Shown here one piece after another: positions 45,338-55,957 of a stretch of DNA of 64,000 nucleotides. This stretch comes from Trifolium pratense (lineage: Eukaryota; Streptophyta; Magnoliopsida; Fabales; Fabaceae): NCBI RefSeq assembly GCF_020283565.1, contig NC_060059.1:28159838-28223837 (forward strand), given 5' to 3'. Below the pieces are notes generated by a model. That model was not told where the DNA came from and ran no database searches. It saw only the letters and a program-made list of their open reading frames with translations. The position numbers were made by a program, and so were the translations under genes. Position 1 is the stretch's first letter. Every line of letters begins with the position of its first letter.

Positions 45338-45741
45338 AATAAATTTTGGTTACTTATAAATATTTTGAATTTTGTTTTTAGTCCATATAAAAAATTTCAG
45401 CAATTTTTGTTCCCTCAAATATTTTCTATCACAACTTTTGATCTCTACTTTTAATCAACTCTTATGTACTTTCACATTTTTAAATGGTTTTTTGTATTCG
45501 TGTTTATAATATTATAAGAACCTCTCTAACAAGAGAGATTCTTATAATATACTAAACATGATCGTGGAAAGAAAAAGAATTAAAATTTTGAATGATATAC
45601 ACAGGTTGATTGAAAAGCAGAGACCCAAAAATCATGACAGGAGATATTTGAAGACCAAAACTTTATGAAATTTTTTGTAGGGACTAAAACTTAAATTTGA
45701 AATATTTATAGAGATCAAGAACATATTTAACCCTATGTTTT
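45338..45741. mobile_element. MITE-like element with GGTTAAATA ends, copy B
   Basis: Same inverted ends as at 32216-32619. Present in both copies. Confidence 0.6.
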
Positions 45742-46029
45742 ATAGATCCTACAAAATCGCGAGTTTTTATGTTTAGTCCTAAAATTTTTTTATTCATTTT
45801 TAGTCCCTATTTGCATTTTATAGGGACTAATTTGATGGACTAAAAGTATCCAATTCTTTTAAAGAAATTCAAAATAGGAACTATTATTAGAAACTGCAAT
45901 ATTATGGAGGACTAAAATTACCATTAAAATTTAGTAGGGACTAAAATTATCATTAAAATTTAACCCTATTTGTAATATTAGCGGCCAAAATGCTCAAAAT
46001 TCAAATAATGACATTAGCAGAGGCACATC

Positions 46030-46560
46030 CCAACTCTTTTCCTCTGGTAGAAGCATATCAAAGACCAAAAGGTCAACAACAAAGTAACTTTTGGCCCCAC
46101 CGATGGATATGCCTTTGTTGCGCGCTCTAGAATAACCCCACCAAAAGAAGTTTATCATTTTTTCAAATTCATCATGAAGTAAGACGAGATAGATCGAAAA
46201 ACTGATTTGATATAAGAACTTCACGTCCCGCCTTAGTGATACTTTTACTACTCCAAGAGTTAATTTTTTCCAAAATCTTTACGTCTATTATAAAATTGAA
46301 AATAGATTTTTTAATGTGTCCGATCATATAGGCCAGGTAATCACAAGTATTTTCCAATGCCTAAGACAACATGAATACCAGACAGACAGTTGACAATATA
46401 TAAAATCTCGAACAACACTTGATACATTCCGACTACAAAATATTTTAGTTTTTTGAAAATTAATGACTTGTCCCGACGCTGCCTTGTAGATTGCTAAGAT
46501 GCTTTTCATCACCCCAGCTTCATTACTATTGGCCCTAATGACAAACAATTGGAGCATAAC
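46030..46560 (-). pseudogene. LINE reverse transcriptase fragment
   Basis: The minus strand encodes, in three broken frames, the end of a plant L1-type RT and the region after it: RANSNEAGVMKSIL..ASGQVINFQKTK, then SKSITKAGREVLI, then EFEKMINFFWWGYS. Frameshifts and missing parts make it non-functional. It abuts the right end of duplication B. Confidence 0.75.
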
Positions 46561-47334
46561 GACAAATTTTTACACCATGAATATCACCGCGACTCTATAT
46601 ATAAGAATACTCTCTTGAAAGTTGAAATCCATGCATTCAATTTCTTAAAAAAATTTATAAAATAATTAATACAAAATTTCTATTTTTAGACTGCTTACCA
46701 TGTTTCCTTAAGACATAAGTTAACATAACTGTTAAACTATTAATAGTATTATTTACTATCTAAAATTTGGATGCTGGTTAGCACAAGTCATCATTCGTTG
46801 AAAGTTCAATTAATCTCATTTACAATTACTAAATTGAACTTAAAAATTGAAAGGAAAAAACTCGTATTGTAGAACCACAAATTAAAATATTTTTATTATG
46901 ATCATGCTATTGTACGTCACACATATTCATTGGTATATTCTAGTTTATTCCATCATCAAGAAGCCCTTAATTAATTGGAACGTGAAAAATTGATGGCAGT
47001 CACTCAGAGCTCGTGTATGCCAATGCCATGTATCGGCTCGTGTATGCATTACGTTTGATTTTCTTGCATCGTTTATTAGAAAAATGACATAATTATCTCT
47101 GAATGTTGTATTTTTGTCACAAAAAAAAGTCTAGATAACATTTCTCATCTTTTTTTTACAAGTACTCTTCACATGGATAAGGATTTGTTGCACTAAAAGC
47201 AGCATTCGGTTAAATCGTATTTCAAATATTTATAGTTAATTTTAGATCAAACAGTTCAGATTAGACCCCATATACGTGTGTGAATATTTATATATTTTTT
47301 TTATAAAACATTAGCGTGCATAGGCATCACATAA
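46561..47334. other. Intergenic region
   Basis: AT-rich. No coding frame, repeat structure or regulatory motif that I can support. Confidence 0.3.
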
Positions 47335-47730
47335 TAATTATGACATCTCAACTATGTTGACACCCCATAATCATCACCTATCATTTGCAGCACCCTAATA
47401 AATTTATTAAAAAGAAAGAAAAAAGAGACAAACTTGGGGGGACTAGACCAAAACCCAAGGAAACAATAATACAAGGAACCTACCACTACCTCATTAAAAA
47501 TCTTTCCTGGAAAACCCCAAGGGATAAAACCAAGGATAAGGGAAAAAGAGTGCGGTGGATTTAATGAAATCTAAAAGACGGAAGACCCATTAAATTACTA
47601 ATATAATCTCCTTGAACACTCGGCGGAACATTGTCCCACCAGTAAAAACCATTAACATTAATGCCTAAAGCAGCCATTCGATCTGCACAACAGTTCCCTT
47701 CACGATAAATGTGAGTCGCTCTAAAATATA
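47335..47730 (-). pseudogene. LINE RNase H 3'-end fragment
   Basis: The minus strand reads ATHIYREGNCCADRMAALG and then WW.NVPPSVQGDYISN.MGLPSF, ending at a stop and followed by a LINE-like 3' untranslated region. Same class as the remnant at 18483 but a different subfamily. Confidence 0.65.
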
Positions 47731-47883
47731 TAAATGTGTGTGAATATTTATATATTTTTTTTAAGAAAAATATTATTTTGTGGCATATATGTTAAGAATA
47801 TTAAAAGTAAAATTAGTCTTAAAAATGTTAACTTAAGCAATTTTTGTTTTAAATTTTAATTTTAACATGTGTCTTTAAGGTAA

Positions 47884-48285
47884 TACTCTCTTCGGTCTTT
47901 TTTATAATAACACTTTTGGAAGAAAATTTGATCTTTTTTATAAGAAACTTTGACTATTTTTTTTTTGGTTTACAATGAGCTCAGGATCGAATCCAAGACC
48001 TATAACATACTACCCAAATCTCTCACCACTAGACTGAAACTAGTGGCTTAACTTTGACCAATTTTTAAATGTTTTAAATGTACAATTTCACATATGCCCT
48101 TATTATTATGAGAGGGAATTTAAAAATAAGTAAGTTAGTTGAATAAAAAGTAATTAAATAAGGGTATACATGTAATAAATTTAAATTTATAAGAGTATTA
48201 AATGAAAATAACTATCTTAAATGTGTTTTCCTTGGTCTATATGATTTTTTCAATGTGTTCCTTATAGAAAGGACCGGAGGGAGTA
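47884..48285. mobile_element. Stowaway-like MITE containing a SINE-like insertion
   Basis: Left end actctcttcggtctttttta, right end aaggaccggagggagta, related to the MITE at 21915-22206. Removing the insert at 47955-48049 with one target copy gives collinearity with that relative. Confidence 0.75.
47955..48049 (-). mobile_element. SINE-like retroposon (95 bp) nested in the MITE
   Basis: The minus strand starts gccactagtttcagtctagtggtgagag (A-box-like), has a B box ggattcgatcct and ends in a run of A. It is flanked by AACTTTGAC on both sides (47946-47954 and 48050-48058), a 9-bp target duplication. All the marks of a tRNA-derived retroposon. Confidence 0.7.
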
Positions 48286-50388
48286 CTAACATTAAATTTG
48301 TTAGGCTTAATTAGTAAAATGGTCTCTTAAAGATATTTTTGGTTTCACATTGGTCCCTTATAGAAAAAAGGACCGAATAAGTCCCTTAAAGAAAAAAAAA
48401 GGTCTGAATAGGTTCCTTAAAGACATCTCTGTTAATCAGTTTGGTCCCTTAAAGACATATCTGTTAATCAGTTTGATCCTCGAAAAAATGAACGAAAACG
48501 GTAAATTTGACTGAAAATAAATTAGGCAAACTTAAATTGACTGAAAAGTAAACGCTTAGAAAATAAAGAGTTGAAAGGTCAATTGTTGAAAACACGGGCG
48601 AAAATATAACGGTTTGAAAGTAATAAATAGGTCTTTAACTTTTATGTTTGTAGTAATAGGTCTTTTAAATTTTCTAAGTTACAAATAAATCTTTAACTGT
48701 TACGTTTATAACAGGTAGACCCTTTAAAATTTTTAAGTTTTAAGGTTTAAGTTACAAGCAGAACATTTAAGTTTTATGTTTGTAACAGATAGATCCTTAC
48801 TAAATAGGACCTAGATTTTGACGGGGAAAATCCGAGTTGACTGGATTTGAGTTTGAGTTTTATCCGATTTTAAAAGACGGGGTGGGTCTGGTAATTGGGG
48901 ATATTGATACCCACCCCTAATCCGTCCCCGAACCCGTCTGCTTATATCGAATTACTATATTTTATCTATTATGTAAAGCTTCAAAGTTGAATGGATCCAG
49001 GCTGGAATCTTGTATGGAACACTTTCCTTATAGTATTTCAAGCACTCTTGATTTGTCTTAGATTTTTAATGCAGCAATATCTAGGATAATTCAGCCTTCT
49101 CGAGTTTGTACAAGATAGATGAAAACTCGAATGTAGCAAAGAGTGTTGGAATTGTGTTCTAGAGGATTTGTGATTTTTGTTGTTGAATTTCTAAATTCAG
49201 AATGAATTATTTATAGGTTACATTAATATTGTTTCACAAGGTAGCAACCCTTGGTGAAACAATTCCTTTTACCAAAAGTTACAATGTTTGGCCAATAGCA
49301 ACATATCCAACAGTTGCATGTTTTCATTCTGCAACAATTCATGAAATGTTGCAACTTTCAAATTCAAAATTCAAAAACACTAGCATTTACTCGCTTTCAC
49401 TTTCTTGTCATGTTGGAACATACTCTTTGTAATTAATGCTCATAAATTACAACATTATCACTCTTAAATTAGAAATCCTTGACAAACTTATAGTCATATT
49501 TTTAAGTTGAGTATTAAACAGTTTGTTTTCTATATTTTTATTTTTTCGGTATAAAGATTGTTGAAACAAAGTGGTTTTCCACTTTTAATTCTTTATTAAA
49601 TAAATAAATTAATTAAAAAAAAAACGCAGCTCAAGTTCATATGGAGAAAGGGCAAAATACCTGAACCCCACGGGATACTCAAACCCAATTTGGGTATGAG
49701 TTTTCGAATATGATTTTCATCCCCGTTAATAATTGGGACGAATATGGGGATATCCAAACTTTATAAGTTTGAGTTTAGGAAGGTAAAATTCATCCCTGCC
49801 TCGCCTCATTGTCTTGCCTAAATACACAAAGGGGGGTAAGTTATGTAATTTAGTTCACTTGCTCGAAACATTGTATTTGATATATGAAAATATAAGAAAT
49901 GAAGGAACATGTAATTTGGTTTGTATCCATGTTCTTTATCCATGTCACCCTCCCTCTAAACACAAGGACATTGATTCCACATTGCATAGAGAATAGAGGA
50001 TATTTTCTTTATCCATGTCACCCTCCTTCTACACACACAAGAACATTGATACCACATTGCAGACATACGCTTGCATGCGCTTGTAATTTAATGCTATAGT
50101 CACCCTAGTTGATCATTTTTTAATAATGTCTCTAGATCTATTCTTATTTTAAAAATATAATAGAAAAGGACAATGTCCATAAGTAATTTATTTAAGATCA
50201 ACTTTTAATTAATATCTCCCTACAAAATACTCCATCTAATATTAATTAATCTCTATATTTGTCAAATTTAATTCTTTGTTTTACATGCTTATAAAAAAAA
50301 AATCTTTGTTTTATATAATTGATCCTTCTTCCTATTAGTTTTTGAAATTTAATTCTCACACGAGAGATAATTCTAAGTGATATGTAAT
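48286..50388. other. Intergenic region with degenerate repeats
   Basis: 48300-48500 has repeated cccttaaagacat/ggtccctta words of a common legume repeat. 48810-48950 and 49640-49800 hold inverted-looking gggtatgag / cccacccc words that may be subterminal parts of one hAT-like element. At 49200 a ttatttatagg TATA-like box follows sequence reminiscent of an LTR. None has provable ends. 49810-50100 contains a twofold repeat of tttatccatgtcaccctcc..acattgattccacattgca. No gene. Confidence 0.3.
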
Positions 50389-50393
50389 GTTAC

Positions 50394-50792
50394 TGAAATG
50401 GATAATACGTAAATGATAGGGAAGGAAATAGCAACTTGTATTAAATGAAGCTAAAAGGAATAGATCCGGAATTCAAGCCAATGATGGAAGCAAGAATAAC
50501 GATCACAAACCCAGCAAATGTGTACAATAAGAAAGTTTGAGGGAGAGAAATAACAACTTTACTCAAAATACACATAATGATAAAATGCAAATGCCACTAC
50601 TATTAATACTATCATTCCTTAACAAACTTCTTCCACATGTTATGCTCCTTCTTTGTCCTCACGCTAACACGTGGTCCAATATTTTCATTCCTTTCCATAA
50701 CCGAATTGCTCTCTTGCACATTCTGTGGGCTCCACTGTGATTCTACCAGCTCATCACATTCTAGAAGGCTTGTAGTATTAGGCTTCATTACA
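50394..50792 (-). repeat. 3' LTR of the chromovirus
   Basis: Begins tgaaatggataa and ends cttcattaca on the plus strand. It encodes the last 60 codons of the polyprotein. It differs from the other LTR at cttctt/ctcctt, atgtta/atgcta and cacgct/catgct. Confidence 0.95.
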
Positions 50793-53700
50793 ATACCTTC
50801 CCCATTAAAAACAACCTTGTCCTCAAGGTTGAGCGTAGGAAACTTCTTCTGCAAGTCACTGAGATCCTCCCACGCAGCCTCTTCTATAGATGTCTGATCC
50901 CACTGTACCAGAATTTGATGGACCTTCTGAGACCCCCTCATAATTGTCCTAGCACCCAATATCGCTATTGGCTTGATGATAGGACCAACTTCAGACATTG
51001 TTAGGGGTAATGGTAGATATTGCTGCTGATTCGTGCCTTTGAAGGGTTTGAGTTGAGATACATGAAACACAGGATGGATTTTTGCATGATCTGGCAATTT
51101 CAATTTGTAAGCCACATTGCCAACACGAGCTATGATTTCAAATGAACCAAAGTATCTCATGCCTAGTTTTTGATTCTTTCGCAGGGCCACTGACTGCTGT
51201 CTATAAGGTTGAAGCTTAACCAACACTAATTCTCCAACCTTTAAATTCACCTCAGTTCTGTTTTTGTCAGCTTGTTTCTTCATATACTGTTGTGCCCTCT
51301 CTAAGTTCAATTTCAATTGCTGCAGAATTTTATCTCTTTCTAATAATTCATCTTGTAGTGCTGAAGAATCTCCTGCTTGAACTTCATACTTTGTCAGATA
51401 AGGTGGTTCCCTTCCATAAAGAGCTTTAAAAGGGGTCATACCTATGCTTGTTTGAAAAGCTGTGTTGTACCAGTACTCAGCCCATGCTAGTGCCTTGCAC
51501 CAAGCCTTAGGATTGTGGGATGAAAAACACCTAAGAAACAATTCCAACCCTTTGTTGAGGACTTCTGTTTGCCCATCTGACTGTGGGTGGTATGCAGATG
51601 ACATTGCCAAGCTAGTGCCTTGCAATTTAAACAATTGTTGCCAAAAATTGCTGGTGAATACTTTATCCCTGTCAGATACGATGAATTTTGGCATGCCATG
51701 GAGTTTAACAATGTTCTGCATAAAAACTTCAGCTACTGACTTACTGGTATAATCACTTCTCATGGGAATGAAATGTGCATATTTTGTCAATCTATCCACC
51801 ACTACCATAATAGTAGTATAGCTCTGAGAGGAAGGAAGTCCTGTGATGAAATCCATAGCTATATCTTCCCAAACTTGTGAAGGTATTGGAAGAGGTTGTA
51901 ACAATCCTGCAGGAGAAGTGTGAATTGTTTTTGCTTGTTGACATATTACACACTTCTGCACATAATCCCATATATCTGTTTTCATATCCGGCCAATAAAA
52001 CTGAGATGTGATTCTTGCTATTGTTCTTGTAATTCCTGCATGACCACCAATAGGTGATGTATGAAATTCATACAATACCTTGTTCAACAAGTCACTTTCT
52101 TTAGGAATCACTAGCCTTTGTTTCCAGTACAGTAGTCCATCCTTCATAGTGTATTGAATTGGTGCCTTGCCTGAGATACACTTCAGTATTATTTCCACCA
52201 AATTTTGATCTTTCTTCAGGGCTGCTCTAATTTCATCAATAAACTGACATTGAGGTTCAGACCAAGACAATGTCATTACTCTGGATAGAGCATCAACTGC
52301 CATATTCTCTTTCCCTGGTTTGTATTCAATTGTAAAATCATAGCCGAGAAATTTATGCAACCATTCTTGCTGGTCTGGTGTTTGCAATGATTGATCCATC
52401 AGGCTTCTCAAGCTTTTCTGATCCGTGCGAATTATGAACTTGTGGCCTAGCAAATAATGCCTGAATTTTGCTATAGCCTCAACAATTGCAAACATCTCCC
52501 TGAAATAAGCTGACTTCTTTTGATTTCTTGGAACCAATTTCTTTGAAAAGTAAGCAATAGGGTGCCCCTCTTGGTGTAGCACTGCACCAATCCCTACTCC
52601 TGAAGCATCCGTTTCCAACACAAATGGCTTTTGAAAATCAGGTAAAGCCAGAACAGGAGCAAATGTTATTGCAGCTTTGAGTTGTTGAAAGGCCATCTCT
52701 ACATTAACATTCCACTCATAAGCTTCCTTCTTGAGTAAGTCAGTCAAGGGTGAAGCAATCTTAGCATATGATTTAATAAATCTTCTGTAATATCCAGTAA
52801 GACCTAAAAATCCTCTCAACTGCTTCACATTTCCAGGTATTGGCCACTCTAATACAGCTTGTACCTTGTCCTGATTCATGGACACACCTTGCCCTGTAAC
52901 CATGTGGCCTAAGTATTCTATCTCTAATACTCCAAAAGAACACTTTGATAATTTAACAAACAATGTGTTCTCTTGTAATACCTGTAACACAACATCTAAA
53001 TGCTTCAAATGATCTTGCCAATTGCTACTATAAATCAAGATGTCATCAAAGAAAACCAGAACATATTTCCTTAATGCATGCTGAAATATATGGTTCATCA
53101 GGCTTTGAAATGTTGCTGGAGCATTTGTCAAGCCAAAAGGCATGACTAGCCATTCATAATGACCTTGATGAGTCCTGAATGCTGTCTTATGCCTATCTTC
53201 AGGTTGTAGCAGAATTTGGTGGTAACCAGATCTCAAGTCCAACTTAGAAAATTTTTTTGCACCAAACAACTCATCTAGCAATTCATCTACAGTTGGAATT
53301 GGAAAGCAATCTTTCACAGTAATTGCATTCAAAGCCCTGTAATCTGTGCAAAACCTCCAAGTTCCATCCTTCTTTTTAACCAACACAATTGGAGAAGAAA
53401 ATGAGCTCGTGCTTGTCTGAATGATACCTTGTTGCAGCATGTCTTGTATCATGATCTCAATTTGAGCTTTTTGACTGTGTGGATATCTATAAGGTTTCAC
53501 TTTAACTGGATTTGTTCCCTCCATCAATGGAATGGTGTGATTGTGAGCTCTGCTAGGAGGCAATGCAGTTGGAGGTTGAAACAGGCTTTTATATGTGTAT
53601 AGGATCATGGCAATTTCTGGCTCAATGTTGGTAGGCAAGTCTTTAAACACATCATCTGACTCACTAGATTTGAGCCATTGGACTGTGAAACATTCAGCTA

Positions 53701-55222
53701 TAGAGTCAGTATTCACTAGTCTCTTGAAGTGATGGAATTGTGCTGGTATAGGCCTAGGCATAGCTTCACCAGACAAAGTGACAAATTTATCCTTCAAGAA
53801 GAATTTCAGTTTCAATGATGAATAGTCAGCAACATGAGGGCCTAATGTTGCTAACCATGATGCTCCTAGTATCACATCAGCTCCAGCTACAGGTAAAAGA
53901 AACACTGGCACTTCAAGCTTGTGACCTTGTATATCCAATGGTAACTTCTGTACTATCCCTTCAGCTGTCATGGTCTCACCATTACCCACCAATACATTGA
54001 ACTGTGGTCCTAGTTCAATAGGCAGCTTCAAAAATTTTGCAATTCTTGGTTGCAAAAAATTATCAGAACTTCCACCATCAATTAAGACTTGCACTCCTAA
54101 GTGTTCAATGGAGCCTGTGAACCTCAATACTCCCATATTGCTGGTCCCTTTCATGGCATTCAATGACAAATGGTGTTCGGTTTGTGTTATGTCCAAGGTG
54201 TTTGTGGCTATTTCAGCTGATTGAGGCAATCCATCGAGCACTTGGTCTTCCTCATCATCCTCACTTTGTAGCAACATTAACTGTCTATTTGGGCATCTAT
54301 GTGTGAATGAAAATTTCTCATCACACCAATAGCAAAGCCCTTTTTCATGTCTCATTTGTCTTTCTGCTGGTGATATTCTTTTTATGTTAGGGTTTTTTTG
54401 AAATTGGCTCATAGGGCGTGTAGGAGGTGTGTTGAGGATGGGGGCTGTATTTCTGGTTGTATTTTCTGGCTTATTATATAAGGGTTTGTTGGTGGAAAGG
54501 CCATATGACTGGTTTTTTTGTTTCTGGTTTGATGAGTATTTCTCCTCATACACTTTGGCTAATGAGACAGCTTTCACTATGGATATAGGTGTATGGATCA
54601 ACACATCCCTGCGAATTTCATCATTCAATCCACTCACAAAGCAATCAATCAGTGCATCATTGCTAAGACCATAAACACGATTAGCTAATGATGTAAATTG
54701 CAAGTAATATTCAGCTACCGTTCCAGTTTGAGTTAACTTAAATAGGGTAGCTCGAGGACAATCATAAACTGAAGGACCAAAATCCAGTTCTAGTGCTCTT
54801 GTGAATTCTATCCATGATGTAAAAGGGTGAGATCTCTGCACCATTTGATACCATGGTACTACATCTTTGTCAAGAGGGACCGATGAAATAGTTAATCTAT
54901 CATGATCAGGCGTATCATAATAATCAAAAAATTGTTCAGCTCTAAAGATCCATTCATGCACCTTCGTGCCATCAAATCATGGAAACTCAAGTTTTACGTT
55001 CCTTACCTGAAACGGTGCCCTGTTATTGAGTCCATCACCACGGTTCTGCTTCGATGGTGTTTGTTCGATCAAGATGTCAAGCGCTGCATGGATCTTGTCA
55101 AACTTTGATGCATTACCAGCTTCCAATCGTTCCATCCGTTCAAGAATTTCTTCTTGGAACAACTTCATCTCTTCGGTGTTGCGCTTGATTTCGTTTTGTG
55201 CATTGTTTGAATTGTGAGCCAT
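50612..55222 (-). pseudogene. Chromovirus Gag-Pol polyprotein with one in-frame TGA
   Basis: A single frame of 1537 codons from ATG 55220-55222 to a stop at 50612, broken only by TGA at 54977-54979. Approximate residues: gag domain 90-200; zinc knuckle CYWCDEKFSFTHRC near 294; protease DGGSS near 381; RT with FFDDILIYSS near 724; RNase H with TDASGVGIGAVL; integrase zinc finger H..C-x2-C near 1059-1090 and catalytic D, D, E near 1122, 1182 and 1219; and a chromodomain (VQWDQTSIEEAAWEDL) near 1435. The enzyme motifs look intact. The TGA separates the first 81 codons from the rest, so this copy can make full Gag only by read-through. The frame runs past the purine tract and ends inside the 3' LTR. 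Confidence 0.92.
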
Positions 55223-55240
55223 GGTGTGATGAAAGCACCA
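55223..55240 (-). other. Chromovirus primer-binding site
   Basis: Minus strand TGGTGCTTTCATCACACC, one base inside the 5' LTR and directly before the gag ATG. The TGG start fits a tRNA CCA end; the tRNA was not assigned. Confidence 0.6.
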
Positions 55241-55241
55241 A

Positions 55242-55640
55242 TGAAATGGATAATACGTAAATGATAGGGAAGGAAATAGCAACTTGTATTAAATGAAGCT
55301 AAAAGGAATAGATCCGGAATTCAAGCCAATGATGGAAGCAAGAATAACGATCACAAACCCAGCAAATGTGTACAATAAGAAAGTTTGAGGGAGAGAAATA
55401 ACAACTTTACTCAAAATACACATAATGATAAAATGCAAATGCCACTACTATTAATACTATCATTCCTTAACAAACTCCTTCCACATGCTATGCTCCTTCT
55501 TTGTCCTCATGCTAACACGTGGTCCAATATTTTCATTCCTTTCCATAACCGAATTGCTCTCTTGCACATTCTGTGGGCTCCACTGTGATTCTACCAGCTC
55601 ATCACATTCTAGAAGGCTTGTAGTATTAGGCTTCATTACA
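55242..55640 (-). repeat. 5' LTR of the chromovirus
   Basis: 399 bp, TG..CA. Transcription from it points away from the bHLH gene, which starts 318 bp to the right. Confidence 0.95.
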
Positions 55641-55881
55641 GTTACCTGATCAGGAGGTTTTGGCCGATAAGATAAAACGCTACGTCCGTGCAGTTATTTG
55701 AGGAAGATGTTCCTGAAAGACACTCCAACGCTCAATCCAATAAGTGTCAACTAACCAGGCATATAAATACCCAAATATTATAACTTGTAGGGACCAAAAC
55801 TATTTTTAATTTTTAAGTTTTCAAACATTAAAATAAAAGATGCTTACATAGAGAATAGAGGATATTGCTTACATTGATGGT

Positions 55882-55893
55882 TATATATATAAT
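55882..55893 (+). promoter_or_regulatory. TATA box of the bHLH gene
   Basis: gttatatatataat about 70 bp upstream of the ATG at 55958. Only about 240 bp separate it from the retrotransposon edge. Confidence 0.5.
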
Positions 55894-55957
55894 TAATGTT
55901 CTATTGAAAACTTCATAATCAACTGTTTTCATCAACTACTCCATCAACAATATCAAT

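Larger units (their letters stand above)
33522..46029 (+). repeat. Segmental duplication, copy B
   Basis: Direct copy of 22842-32914. It is longer because of a 4.2-kb block (35632-39846) carrying the IDA-like gene. It lacks the 1913-bp Mutator-like insertion of copy A. It ends at ggcacatcc, where a LINE remnant begins. Confidence 0.95.
50394..55640 (-). mobile_element. Young Ty3/Gypsy chromovirus, complete with both LTRs
   Basis: 5247 bp bounded by the 5-bp target duplication GTTAC (50389-50393 and 55641-55645). LTRs of 399 bp (50394-50792 and 55242-55640) differ at three positions. Between them, on the minus strand, lie a primer-binding site, one long gag-pol frame with a C-terminal chromodomain, and a purine-rich tract before the 3' LTR. 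Chromodomain presence and compact size place it among chromoviruses, possibly Reina-like. With 0.75% LTR divergence and an assumed 1.3e-8 substitutions per site per year, insertion was roughly 0.3 million years ago. Confidence 0.96.

Noticed and set aside
48810..49800. Possible single large hAT element from gggtatgag/cccaccc words at both sides
   Set aside because: No terminal inverted repeats or 8-bp duplication could be fixed.
50537..50740. 67-residue plus ORF, repeated at 55385-55588
   Set aside because: Present in both LTRs, antisense to the end of the polyprotein; repeat-derived.
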